Assembly: GCA_005239465.1 (NCBI GenBank)
Contig: SPAW01000029.1
Coordinates: forward strand, 1-64,000
Length of the DNA stretch: 64,000 nt
DNA from: Nitrospira sp.
Lineage (GTDB): Bacteria; Nitrospirota; Nitrospiria; Nitrospirales; Nitrospiraceae
Reading direction: 5' to 3'
The notes below the pieces were generated by a model. It ran no database searches, was not told the DNA's origin, and saw only the letters and a program-made list of their open reading frames with translations. This document shows, piece by piece, positions 43,655-52,641 of the stretch (the first letter of the stretch is position 1; every line of letters begins with the position of its first letter). The position numbers and the translations under genes are program-made.

Positions 43655-43975
43655 ATGGTCTCCCGCCTTCTACTTCTCACATGCTTCTTGATCTCCACGA
43701 CGGCCTCCGCGCAAGACGGCGGCCGGCACGTCCTCGGTACCGTGACCGCGATCGACGAGAAACACATTGAAGTCAGAACACCCAAAGGGGCGGCGGTCTC
43801 GGTGAAACTAACGAAACAGGCTCGTTTCAAGGACAAGGACAACCCCAGATCGACCGAACCGCCCGCAGTGGGCGACCGTGTCATCATCGAAGCGACGAAA
43901 GAGAACAAGATACTGATCGCCAGGGAAGTTCACTATTCTTCTGCCGCGAAGAAAGCTCTTCTCGCGGCCCCGTAG
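43655..43975 (+). CDS. Small exported protein (DUF5666-like)
   Basis: A 106-residue protein with a signal peptide ending ASA near residue 18. The mature part is a short beta-rich domain: VLGTVTAIDEKHIEVRTPKG, then PPAVGDRVIIEAT. This pattern resembles OB-fold-like DUF5666 proteins. It follows the cytochrome gene by 29 bp, with AAAGGAG upstream, so they may be co-transcribed. The function is unknown. Confidence 0.75.
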   Translation: MVSRLLLLTCFLISTTASAQDGGRHVLGTVTAIDEKHIEVRTPKGAAVSVKLTKQARFKDKDNPRSTEPPAVGDRVIIEATKENKILIAREVHYSSAAKKALLAAP

Positions 43976-43984
43976 CCTCAACCC

Positions 43985-44440
43985 ATGGCCACGATACATT
44001 TCGCTCGCGTGATGCAGGAATCTCCGTTCCACGGTGGGATGCGCAACGCCCTCGCGCGAATCTTGATCACCGGGGTAGCGGTATTCCTGGCTGTTACTAC
44101 CGTCCCCGGCCTGGAAGCGGAAAGTCTCAGTGCAGGCATTGCGGCAGTGCTTGTGCTGACCATTCTCAATCTGATCCTTCGCCCCATCCTGTTTGTCCTG
44201 ACCTTGCCATTGATCGTGTTGTCGCTGGGACTCTTTCTGGTCGTGTTGAATGCGCTGCTGCTCGAATTGACAGCCTATCTGGTGAAAGGATTCACGGTCT
44301 CAGGGTTCTGGTCCGCCGTCGGTGGCGCGCTGGTGATCAGCATTGTCACGACCGTCCTAAATAGCTGGACGGTGGACCGCCGTCCCATCGAGCCGCCGAT
44401 GGTGGCGCGTCGCCCTCCTAAAATTATCAACCCTGATTAA
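43985..44440 (+). CDS. Phage-holin-family (4 TMS) membrane protein
   Basis: A 151-residue protein with four TM helices. The NLILRPILFVLTLPLIVLSL core is characteristic of the PF04020 (phage_holin_4_2) family, now known as a bacterial membrane family. It starts 9 bp after the preceding gene, which suggests one operon. Despite the family name it is unlikely to be a phage lysis gene here. Confidence 0.87.
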   Translation: MATIHFARVMQESPFHGGMRNALARILITGVAVFLAVTTVPGLEAESLSAGIAAVLVLTILNLILRPILFVLTLPLIVLSLGLFLVVLNALLLELTAYLVKGFTVSGFWSAVGGALVISIVTTVLNSWTVDRRPIEPPMVARRPPKIINPD

Positions 44441-44540
44441 CGCATCCCGCGAGAGACGTCAGGGCGTCACTGGGCGATCGGACGGTAGATATTCACGAAT
44501 GTTCCGGCTACAATGCGCCCGCTGTCCCACGCATGAACCC

Positions 44541-46364
44541 ATGACCACTCCAGCTGCTCAAGCAAATCCGACACCAGAAAATCACCTCCAGCGGACACTG
44601 AATTCCGCGCTCAATGATGTGGCGATGGATTCGGCGCTGGCAGCGATCTTCCATCAAGAGAAAGGTCCGCTAGTAGAACACGCATCGCGTGGGTTTACCC
44701 CCAGAGACGTCCAAGCGATTCTCCGCACACTGTCGACTCAAGCGGCCGCCGTGTTGGCTCCGACCAGTCAAGATCCGGACGGTGGACGCACCATTCGTCT
44801 ACGGTTGATCACGCCTGGCGCCAAATCGTTGCTGGGCATTCCGCTCCGCCACCTCAATCGAGTCTACGGATATCTCGTCATCGGGCGGAAAGAGGGCGCA
44901 GCCTTCGCCAAGAAGGAAAAATCGCACCTGGACCAGGCGAGTGACGGCATTACCAAGGCGCTCGACCGCGAAGGGCTTTTCAATACCGACGTGGTGATGA
45001 GCCGTCCCTATGTCGCGCAGGAACCGGTCCCCCCTCAGCAAACCGGATCGGAAATATTTACGGCTCTGACCACGCACTTCTCGCCGGAACTGCAAGGGAA
45101 GATCGAAGCCGTCCTGAATGAAGCCAACCAATTCGTTGCCTATGATCGCGCCTGGGCCTGCTATTACGATCCGCTCGCGGGAAACGTGGAAGTGTTGGGG
45201 ATCGCCGGGGACACCAAGGGCGATCAAAAAGATGCCAAGAAAGATCTTAAACCAGGCCAGCGCCTCACGCTCGATAGCTCAGCCGCGGGATGGGCCGTCC
45301 GCCACCGCAAGCCGCGCGTCGATCATGATCTTGCCTCCACCCAGGGCCGCTTTCTCGATCACAAACACCTCTTCAAGGATCGGTTTCTGTCGTCGCTTGT
45401 GATTCCCTTCTTCGTCCGCGGCCAGGTTGGTGGCACCTTCACGCTGGGATCGAAGGAACCACAGCGCTATCAAGCCACTGATGCGCGCACCCTGGAACCC
45501 ATCATCCTCAAGCTTGCGGATCTCTTGCAGACACCGGCGCCGCCGGCTCCAACCCCTGCCCCGGTGACCGACGCGGGCGAGCCGATCCCGCCACCGCCTG
45601 TGGCTGTGTCGTCTGAGCCCATTATTCGAAAGCAGGAACGCCAAGCCGCCATCGGAGAGTTCAGCGCGTTCCTGGCCACCGAAATCCGGGAACCGCTGGC
45701 CTCTATTCGTGCGCAACTTGAAGAGGTCACGGGTGAAGGCATCCTCGACTTCGATCCACAGACACGCGTCGAGAATGCCATGCGCGACCTGATCAGAATC
45801 GAGGCGATCCTGAACGAGATCCTGGACTTCGCCAAGCCATTAGAACTCAATCGACACCTCTGTCGAATCCCCGAGATCCTGGAAAGCGCCCTCGTGGTCG
45901 TGGGTACAGACCTTGAAGTGACCCGTATTCACGTCACCAAAAACTACGCCAACGTCATCGCCCCCGTACGGGCCGATGAAGCGAAGCTCCAACAGGTCTT
46001 CTTGAGCATCTTCAAGAACGCCTGCGAGGCCATGACCCCTGGCGGCCACCTCCATATCCAAGTGACGCACCATCGCGCCGGACGGGGAATCGAAGTCCAG
46101 ATCCTTATCAAAAATGACGGAGCTCCCATCCCGGCTGAAATCGTCGATAAGGTCTTCGAGCCCTTCTTTACCACCAAACGGTCAGGGACCGGCCTGGGGC
46201 TCGCCACCGTGAAAAAGATCGTCGAAGAACACGGCGGATCGATCGCCATCGACAGCGCGCCCGGAGAGGGCACCACCGTGACCATTCGTCTCCCCGGCGT
46301 GAGTCGTGGCCCAGCCTTCCGGCACCGCGGGCGAAGTCGCCGCCCCCCTCGGCGACCAAACTGA
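44541..46364 (+). CDS. GAF-domain sensor histidine kinase lacking the H-box histidine
   Basis: With the ATG at 44541 it has 607 residues and no TM helices. Two GAF-like domains occupy about residues 20-150 and 165-330, with a Pro-rich linker at 331-355. The dimerisation helix reads GEFSAFLATEIREPLASI: T380 stands where the phospho-accepting His should be. The HATPase part is intact: N-box SIFKNACEAM, EPFFTTK and the TGLGLATVKKIV lid. It could bind ATP but cannot autophosphorylate in the usual way. It may act as a decoy, an allosteric partner or a serine/threonine-type kinase. A basic tail ends it. Confidence 0.85.
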   Translation: MTTPAAQANPTPENHLQRTLNSALNDVAMDSALAAIFHQEKGPLVEHASRGFTPRDVQAILRTLSTQAAAVLAPTSQDPDGGRTIRLRLITPGAKSLLGIPLRHLNRVYGYLVIGRKEGAAFAKKEKSHLDQASDGITKALDREGLFNTDVVMSRPYVAQEPVPPQQTGSEIFTALTTHFSPELQGKIEAVLNEANQFVAYDRAWACYYDPLAGNVEVLGIAGDTKGDQKDAKKDLKPGQRLTLDSSAAGWAVRHRKPRVDHDLASTQGRFLDHKHLFKDRFLSSLVIPFFVRGQVGGTFTLGSKEPQRYQATDARTLEPIILKLADLLQTPAPPAPTPAPVTDAGEPIPPPPVAVSSEPIIRKQERQAAIGEFSAFLATEIREPLASIRAQLEEVTGEGILDFDPQTRVENAMRDLIRIEAILNEILDFAKPLELNRHLCRIPEILESALVVVGTDLEVTRIHVTKNYANVIAPVRADEAKLQQVFLSIFKNACEAMTPGGHLHIQVTHHRAGRGIEVQILIKNDGAPIPAEIVDKVFEPFFTTKRSGTGLGLATVKKIVEEHGGSIAIDSAPGEGTTVTIRLPGVSRGPAFRHRGRSRRPPRRPN

Positions 46365-46668
46365 CGTGGTCGCTCGTATCTCGTCGTTCGTCTTTCGCAA
46401 AATGTGAGCGAGATGCGCGCGAAGTGCGCGACAGGCGCGACTCAAGAAGATGAAGTTTCTGACCAGTCCCGCTTTTCTCGCAAGTCCTGCGAGTCTCGCG
46501 CAAAGAAAGTGAGATCCGCTTTACAAACGGCGACGGCCTAGGCCCCGCTTTCCTGTTTGACAGGGATAGCGCCCCATCGCTATGATCCCGCCCACTTGAT
46601 TCGGCCTGAGAATTCGAACGTTCTTGAACGTAGTTTCTCCCGCCACCGTAATTCAAAGGAGAAGGGGT

Positions 46669-47034
46669 ATGAAGCTTGTAATCGGCGCTGTTGCGACAGT
46701 CTCCGGTGTCCTGTTTGCGTTCTCTATGTCCTCGGCCAATCCAGCGCTCCTTCCCAAGCATGAGGGCTATCCAATGAAGAATACCGGGAGCCCCGTGACT
46801 GGCCAACCGACGGCGAACGATCCCGGCCAGTCGGATGCCCATGGAGAATCCACGCTGATGAAGTCGGCAGACTCCATCAAGAACGCCCAGCAGAATCTGA
46901 CCAAGAAGGACAATGCCCGGATCACCGATGGACAGGGCGCCGGCCAGCTACCTAAGGTGCAGGGACCACAGATCAAGATTGCTCCCCCCGTGACCTCCGC
47001 CACGAAGATCACCGGCGATCGTAAGATCGAGTAG
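46669..47034 (+). CDS. Exported small protein of unknown function
   Basis: From the ATG at 46669, with AGGAGAAGG before it, it has 121 residues. A signal peptide ends near SSAN (residue 24). The mature protein is polar, with Gly/Pro/Lys-rich repeats and no recognised domain. A strong terminator follows at 47056-47090. Confidence 0.7.
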   Translation: MKLVIGAVATVSGVLFAFSMSSANPALLPKHEGYPMKNTGSPVTGQPTANDPGQSDAHGESTLMKSADSIKNAQQNLTKKDNARITDGQGAGQLPKVQGPQIKIAPPVTSATKITGDRKIE

Positions 47035-47055
47035 ACGTACGTTCAGCGAAACCAG

Positions 47056-47090
47056 AAACGGGGACGTCGTAGCAATACCGTCCCCGTTTT
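47056..47090 (+). terminator. Rho-independent terminator
   Basis: AAACGGGGACG (47056-47066) pairs with CGTCCCCGTTT (47079-47089) and ends in a T-rich run. It may serve the gene at 46669-47034 and, read the other way, the glycosylase gene. Confidence 0.85.
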
Positions 47091-47140
47091 CTTTCATCGG
47101 TAGCTCTGCAGTACGACCTCGATCCCGGCTCCCTCAATGC

Positions 47141-47704
47141 CTAAGGCCTGCCTCTCCGAGGCTTCGTGCCCGAGAAAGTCAGCAATCGGAATCGCCAGGG
47201 CTTCTTGGCCCATTCCCCCGCATAGTCCACACCGATGCGCCGGAACCGGCCGATCTCGCCGCGCGGAACGTTCCCTCCCCGATCTTCAAACCACAAACTC
47301 TCTCCACTCGTCATGTCGTGTCGGTTGAGGGATCGGTCAATCTCGAGCGCACGACACAGACGACCAGGCCCATCAATCAGTTTTCCATCGACTTCAACGG
47401 CTCTAATCAGCACCGCCGCCGGGAACTCTACTTGCTCGGTCACCACGTTGAGACAATGATACATCCCATAGATGAGATACACATACGAAATCCCCGGAGG
47501 GCCGAAGAGCACATTCGTCCTCGGCGTCCTCCCTTTCGAGGCATGACACGCTTTGTCCCCCGGCCCCACGTACGCCTCAACTTCAACGACCTTTGCGACC
47601 ACCTCGTACCCGTCGATCGAACGAATGAGATGCTTACCGATCAGTGATCGTGCCACCGTAAGCGTGGGGCGGTTGAAATAGTTGCGTGACAGAGTACGGC
47701 GCAT
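47141..47704 (-). CDS. mpg: 3-methyladenine DNA glycosylase (AAG family)
   Basis: A 187-residue protein of the AAG/MPG family. Hallmarks are LIGKHLIRSIDGYEVVAKVVEVEAY with the catalytic glutamate region near residue 43, followed by DKACHASKGRTPRTNVLFGPPG and YLIYGMYHCLNVVT. It removes alkylated purines in base-excision repair. The C-terminus is typical, and no operon partner is evident. Confidence 0.94.
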   Translation of the reverse strand: MRRTLSRNYFNRPTLTVARSLIGKHLIRSIDGYEVVAKVVEVEAYVGPGDKACHASKGRTPRTNVLFGPPGISYVYLIYGMYHCLNVVTEQVEFPAAVLIRAVEVDGKLIDGPGRLCRALEIDRSLNRHDMTSGESLWFEDRGGNVPRGEIGRFRRIGVDYAGEWAKKPWRFRLLTFSGTKPRRGRP

Positions 47705-47707
47705 GAC

Positions 47708-47795
47708 AATTTTGAATGGTGAAGTTGAATGTTAAATGATCAGAAATGAATCATTCAATTCAAAATTCACCATTGATCATTCAACATTATCCGCA
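47708..47795. repeat. AT-rich inverted-repeat spacer element
   Basis: Words such as GAATGGTGAAGTTGAATG and ATTCAACATT are read in both directions. The spacer at 40320-40384 carries the same family (AATGATCAATGTTAAAT and AACTTTGAACATTGATGG). Confidence 0.55.
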
Positions 47796-47802
47796 GAGCG
47801 GC

Positions 47803-49848
47803 TCAAAAATACCATGCGACGCCGCCCATGAACGTTCTCGGGTTTCCCGGCACGAAGTGAATGCCGGTGACCGCTACCGGCTCGTTCCGCAGCTGAGAAG
47901 CGAAGGCGAAGGTCGCCTGCTCCCACTCGGTATTGAACAGATTCTGAACAAACAGAAATGCTTCCATGCGTCCATGAGGCAACTTGATCGGCAACCGATA
48001 GCGCTCCGACAAATCGAAGGTGATCCACGAGGGCGACTTAATGCTCCGATCTTCGATGAGAGGCCTGACCCCAAGATAGGTCGCCTGTAACTGAGACGTC
48101 AGCCCTTCCGGCCATTTAAGAATCGCTGCCCCATACGCTGTGTATTCCGGCGCCAAAGGAATCGCATCGCCGTTGCGGAATTCGGCCTGCGTCCAGGTGA
48201 AGCTGCCGTTCACATACAGCGGGCCCCAGACTTGACCACGCGCGGCGACTTCAAAACCCTGTCGTCTGCTCGGTCCGCGAATTTCCGTCGTCCCTTCGTC
48301 CCCCACAAACACGAGTTCTGACTGTAGATCCAATCGCCATACTGTTGCGATCAATTCGATGCGCTCTGGCCCCCAGGGCCTGGATCGAATGCCGACCTCA
48401 TAGCTCCTCGCTCGCGCAAGCGGTGAGGATGCGGGCGCTACGGCTGAGCGTGCATCGTTGCTGTGATAGCCTTCGCCGTAGTTGGCGAAGAATTCGGTGC
48501 TTGCCCAAGGCCCCAGAATCAAGTTCATTTTCGGCAGGACAATCCCTGAGCTTTTCCGTCCGTCCGGTCGCTCCGCACAAGTGGTACAGAGATTATGCAC
48601 GTCATAGGTAAATGTTTCCCAGCGTAAACCACCCGCCAGCCGCACCCAGGAAGTCGGCTGCACCTCGGCTTTGATGAACGGCGCATAGGACGCCTCAAGC
48701 ACATCGCTGTCTGTCGTGGTGCCGGTCGGGGTCCTCGTCGTTTGCGTGCCCAATTTCGCATGGATGTCATCCACTCTCATTTGAAATCCGATCGTCCCGA
48801 TGCTCGGGATTCCCAGAATCTCTCCTCGTTGTTTGTATCCGATGTCGCCGCCATACATTACGCGACGATCGGATTGCTGAATCCCGTCGCCATTGACCGG
48901 ATCGTTGAGGAAAAAAGTAAAATTCGTGAACAGGTCCAGACGGTAATACTGGCCGTACGCATTCGCAAAGAGCTGGCCGCCCGAAGTGGTATCGTAGTGA
49001 TAGTTCATGACGCCTGTGGCCCGGAGCGTCGTCCCCCCTTCCGAAGGATCGATCGCCCCGAAGCGGTCGAGCGTGCCGTCACGCACTACCCGATGTGGAA
49101 TCTCGCCCGAGGCGTTCCATTTAGACTTCTGAAAGGTGGCCTTCAGACTGAGTTCGTCCCGTCCGGTCAGATTCGTGGTCATCTTCCCCAACAGATTGGT
49201 TCGCAAATACCGGTTGTCGTGTTCAAACGGGCCGTTCGTGTAAAAGTTTTCCACGGCGAACAACGTGCGGATCTTGTCCTTCGTAGGCGAGAACATCAAC
49301 AGATATCGTTGGGTATCGAACTGGCCACCCGATGCCTGCACGACCCCTTCTTGCACCACTTGTCGTGTCCTAAAATTCACCGCCCCCGCGGTCGCGAAGT
49401 CTCCGTATTCAGGCAGATAGGCCCCTTTGTAGACATCGAGGCCCTCGATCGTTTCCGGGATGATGAAGGCGAGGTCGGTATAGCCCTGCCCGTGGGCATG
49501 CGTGCGCAGGTTGATCGGCATGCCATCGGCGAAGAATGCGACGTCCGTTCCGTGGTCGGCATCGAATCCCCGTAGAAAATATTGATCGGCCTTTCCCGCT
49601 CCGCCTGAATGCTCAACGGCAAGCATGCCGGGAATCAGGCGAAGAACCTGGGCTGGTCTGCCTTGGGGCTGCAGCACAACTTCTTTGTCAGGAATGAACT
49701 GCTGGGAGGAGGCGGCGATCGGTCGTTCTCCAATGACAGTGACCTCTGAAACTTCCAACTCGGGCGGGTCGGGATCGTGGGCCTGTCCCAACTTCACCAC
49801 GGTCAATTCCAAGGTCACAGCAGCTAGGAAGAATACAAGACGTCGCAT
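47803..49848 (-). CDS. TonB-dependent receptor, probable nickel-complex uptake
   Basis: A 681-residue outer-membrane receptor. Signal peptide (residues 1-23), plug domain with EVTVIGERPIAASS and RGFDADHGTDVAFFADGMPIN, then a 22-strand barrel. It ends in aromatic WYF. It is last in nikR-DUF3842-receptor on the minus strand, so a nickel-chelate substrate is likely by context. The sequence itself does not identify the ligand. It needs TonB/ExbBD from elsewhere. Confidence 0.9.
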   Translation of the reverse strand: MRRLVFFLAAVTLELTVVKLGQAHDPDPPELEVSEVTVIGERPIAASSQQFIPDKEVVLQPQGRPAQVLRLIPGMLAVEHSGGAGKADQYFLRGFDADHGTDVAFFADGMPINLRTHAHGQGYTDLAFIIPETIEGLDVYKGAYLPEYGDFATAGAVNFRTRQVVQEGVVQASGGQFDTQRYLLMFSPTKDKIRTLFAVENFYTNGPFEHDNRYLRTNLLGKMTTNLTGRDELSLKATFQKSKWNASGEIPHRVVRDGTLDRFGAIDPSEGGTTLRATGVMNYHYDTTSGGQLFANAYGQYYRLDLFTNFTFFLNDPVNGDGIQQSDRRVMYGGDIGYKQRGEILGIPSIGTIGFQMRVDDIHAKLGTQTTRTPTGTTTDSDVLEASYAPFIKAEVQPTSWVRLAGGLRWETFTYDVHNLCTTCAERPDGRKSSGIVLPKMNLILGPWASTEFFANYGEGYHSNDARSAVAPASSPLARARSYEVGIRSRPWGPERIELIATVWRLDLQSELVFVGDEGTTEIRGPSRRQGFEVAARGQVWGPLYVNGSFTWTQAEFRNGDAIPLAPEYTAYGAAILKWPEGLTSQLQATYLGVRPLIEDRSIKSPSWITFDLSERYRLPIKLPHGRMEAFLFVQNLFNTEWEQATFAFASQLRNEPVAVTGIHFVPGNPRTFMGGVAWYF

Positions 49849-49978
49849 ACTCGCCCACCTTCATGTTCAAACGCGTGGACGGATGAGACGCCCACGGTGA
49901 TCTGTCGACAGCCGACTCACCGTCTGGCGCAGACCCTCGTGGCCTGGCTGTTCAGGATTTCAGAAAGACTCGACGATC

Positions 49979-50404
49979 TCAAGCAGGCGAGGACGGCTTT
50001 AGCAGCGCCTGGACTCGACGCATGGTACGACCGATCAAATTCTCGAGCGTGAGAGCTTCGGCTCCCACGACTTCCACCTGAACACGGTTCAGCGGCAGCA
50101 ACAGTTTCCTCCCTGGAGCACCAAGGATGGCGTGGGCGATGCCTGGTGTCACCTCGCCTAACATGGCGCCTGGCAGCACCAGGTTGAGCGACGCGAGGAT
50201 GACGTCTACCGTGGGGACCGTCTGCTTGATGCGCTGCTCTCCGGTCCCGCTCTGGCTTGCCCCCGCTTGTTTCATCGCCTTGGTGGCCGTTTCATTGGTA
50301 CCGAGCGCGATAATTTCATGCGACTCGCCAACATGGACCAGCAAACCTTGAATCAACCGCTTTCCAAGCCCGCCACCACGGCCGTCGATGACGCACAGAC
50401 GCAT
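49979..50404 (-). CDS. DUF3842 family protein
   Basis: A 141-residue protein with LCVIDGRGGGLGKRLIQGLL at the start, a glycine-rich nucleotide-binding-like loop. Then TNETATKAMKQAGA and LPGAMLGEVTPGIAHAILG follow, as in DUF3842. Its start lies 3 bp after the nikR stop, so they are coupled. A role in nickel handling is suggested by the operon only. Confidence 0.83.
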   Translation of the reverse strand: MRLCVIDGRGGGLGKRLIQGLLVHVGESHEIIALGTNETATKAMKQAGASQSGTGEQRIKQTVPTVDVILASLNLVLPGAMLGEVTPGIAHAILGAPGRKLLLPLNRVQVEVVGAEALTLENLIGRTMRRVQALLKPSSPA

Positions 50405-50407
50405 GGC

Positions 50408-50824
50408 TTAGACAAGTCCCTTGCCGGTCGTCGTCATCGTGAGCTTTCCGTGCTTCACACCTTTTACACTGACCAGCGCATCGGCCACTTTCCGAATCTC
50501 CGATCCTTTTCCCTTCACCACGAGGACTTCCAGACAGTGATCATGGTCCAGATGTACGTGCATGCCCGCCATAATGTGTCCCTGAAAATCATGCTGAATA
50601 TGGGTAAGCTTTCTTGTCAGATCACGCACGTGATGGTCGTAGACGAAGGTGATGGTGCCGACGGTCTCTTTGTTCTGATCCCACTCCTGCCCAACCAGGT
50701 TGTCGCGAATTAGGTCTCGGAGCGCTTCTGACCGGTTGGTATACTTCCGCCGTTCAATGAGATGATCGAAGGCATCCAACAAATGGTGATCGAGCGACAC
50801 ACCAAAACGAACGAGTTTCTTCAC
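50408..50824 (-). CDS. nikR: Nickel-responsive regulator NikR
   Basis: A 138-residue ribbon-helix-helix regulator. The N-terminal beta-strand is [16 protein letters not shown] and the helices carry [17 protein letters not shown]. The C-terminal ACT-like domain has the nickel ligands H in [10 protein letters not shown] and H in [10 protein letters not shown] and C in the same block. Nickel makes it bind DNA and repress uptake. An operator-like dyad lies 10 bp upstream of its start, indicating autoregulation. Confidence 0.95.
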   Translation of the reverse strand: MKKLVRFGVSLDHHLLDAFDHLIERRKYTNRSEALRDLIRDNLVGQEWDQNKETVGTITFVYDHHVRDLTRKLTHIQHDFQGHIMAGMHVHLDHDHCLEVLVVKGKGSEIRKVADALVSVKGVKHGKLTMTTTGKGLV

Positions 50825-50833
50825 GTCTCTCCA

Positions 50834-50860
50834 GTGCTATTATTTTTAAAAACGTAGCAC
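50834..50860 (-). promoter_or_regulatory. NikR-type operator
   Basis: GTGCTAT (50834-50840) and GTAGCAC (50854-50860) are inverted over six positions, 13 bp apart. This matches the GTGTTAC-N13/14-GTAACAC form described for Geobacter-like NikR. It lies directly before nikR and so covers the operon promoter. Confidence 0.75.
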
Positions 50861-50927
50861 CAAGATTACAGGCAAGTCAATAGAGAAGGCCGCACTGCTG
50901 GCTTGCGCTTCAGAGATGTTCGGTTAA

Positions 50928-52325
50928 CTATTCGCCTTGAATCGGGATGTACATGACGTTCCCCTGCCGATTGATGAGCAGGAGAGCGAGGTCGGTGGGC
51001 TTCAGCGGATCGGCAAGGCGTTGAAAGGTATTGAAGTTGTTAATGGACTGACGGTTAAGCTCCAGGACGACGTCGCCAGGTTGAAGCCCTGACGCTTCCG
51101 CCAGACTGCCTTCTTCAATGTCAGTGACGACGACGCCGCTATTAACCGACAAATCCATCTGTCGAGCGAGTGGTGGTGTCACGTCGTCGAAGACCACTCC
51201 CGAAAGTGGGTGCACAGTCGAGGCAGCGGAGGACGCCGTCTGACTTTTCTTCGCGCGCTCACGAGGAGCTTCCTGAACCACCAGCTCGGTTTGGTAGGAT
51301 TTCCCGTCTCGGATGAGATCCAGGCGATGTTTGCTTCCAATCGGTGATTGCGCCACGAGGTTGCGCAACTGGCCGCTGTCCATCACATCCCGGCCGTCGA
51401 AGCGTACCACGACATCGCCGCGTTTGAGGCCCGCTCGTTCCGCCGATCCTTTGGCTTGCAGGTCGGTGACAATCGCACCCTTCACATCCGGCAAACGGAA
51501 GATCTTCCCCAGCGAAGGGCTGACATCTTGCGTCGAGGCCCCGAGGAACCCACGCACGACGCGGCCGGTCTTGATCAGACTCTGCATAGCCGCACGAGCC
51601 ATATTGCTCGGGATCGCGAAGCCCACGCCGACGCTTCCGCCGGTCGGGCTGGCGATGGCGGTATTGATGCCTACTACTTCACCATTGATGTTGACGAGCG
51701 CTCCACCAGAATTCCCGGGATTGATCGGTGCATCCGTCTGAATGAAATCCTCGAAGTCGGCCACTCCCACGTCCGCACGACCGACCGCGCTCACAATTCC
51801 AAAGGTCACGGTCCGGCTCAATCCCAGCGGATTTCCGATGGCAAGCACGAAGTCGCCGACCGCCAGATTACTCGAATCGCCCCATACTGCGGTCGGCAGA
51901 TTCGTCGCCTGAATCTTCACAACGGCCACGTCGGTCTTCGGATCGGTGGCAACCACTTTCCCTTTGTATTGACGGCGATCGGCCAGAATCACTTCCACAT
52001 CGACAGCGTCGGCCACGACGTGATTGTTCGTCACGATATAGCCGTCCGGTGAGACAATCACGCCGGACCCCTGCCCATATTGCCGACGGGTCGGCGGCTC
52101 TTTGAACAGGCCGAACGGCAGCGCGTCGTCGCTGAACGCTTGGTCGCGCACCATCACGGTTGAGGCAATGCTCACTACCGCAGGAATGACCTTGCTGGCG
52201 GTGGTCTTCACTTGGCTCTGCAAATCGTGGCCGTTGGCTGCGAGGACGAGGTGCGCCCCGGCCAGTCCCGCTGCCGGAGCTGCCAAGCTTCCCACCAACC
52301 ACCACATGGCGATGGTTTTGATCAT
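50928..52325 (-). CDS. HtrA/DegP-family periplasmic serine protease
   Basis: From the ATG at 52325 it has 465 residues. A signal peptide (about 1-27) leads to the trypsin domain with H in TNNHVVADA, D in DPKTDVAVVKI and S in NPGNSGGAL. Two PDZ domains follow, the first near GFLGASTQDVSP and the second near GVVFDDVTPPLARQ. It degrades or chaperones misfolded periplasmic proteins. It is transcribed separately from nikR. Confidence 0.93.
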   Translation of the reverse strand: MIKTIAMWWLVGSLAAPAAGLAGAHLVLAANGHDLQSQVKTTASKVIPAVVSIASTVMVRDQAFSDDALPFGLFKEPPTRRQYGQGSGVIVSPDGYIVTNNHVVADAVDVEVILADRRQYKGKVVATDPKTDVAVVKIQATNLPTAVWGDSSNLAVGDFVLAIGNPLGLSRTVTFGIVSAVGRADVGVADFEDFIQTDAPINPGNSGGALVNINGEVVGINTAIASPTGGSVGVGFAIPSNMARAAMQSLIKTGRVVRGFLGASTQDVSPSLGKIFRLPDVKGAIVTDLQAKGSAERAGLKRGDVVVRFDGRDVMDSGQLRNLVAQSPIGSKHRLDLIRDGKSYQTELVVQEAPRERAKKSQTASSAASTVHPLSGVVFDDVTPPLARQMDLSVNSGVVVTDIEEGSLAEASGLQPGDVVLELNRQSINNFNTFQRLADPLKPTDLALLLINRQGNVMYIPIQGE

Positions 52326-52641
52326 TCCGCTTCTTCTCACGCGATGAATTTCCTTGGCGGTTATTTGTTCAGGGTTTATGAGAAATGCCGTGGCCAGCGT
52401 ACCATGGGGGTTAGGCCCACGCACTCATAATTCGATATGGCGCAGGCGGAGACGCTGGAGATGACCGACTTCTCACTTACTTATTGTGTATGCCCATAGG
52501 CAAGATGGTACCCAGTACCGCGCAGTCTGTAAATACGGTCTTCTATGACTGCGGGTTGGACGCATCTACTCAAGTGCATGCCGCCGACCATTGGCCCCCT
52601 CGACCGGCTCACTCCGCCGTGAACCAACCTACTCTCTTGAT

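Noticed and set aside
49849-49978. Possible cobalamin riboswitch before the TonB receptor
   Set aside because: No B12-box or other conserved core could be recognised; operon context and the upstream NikR operator explain regulation.
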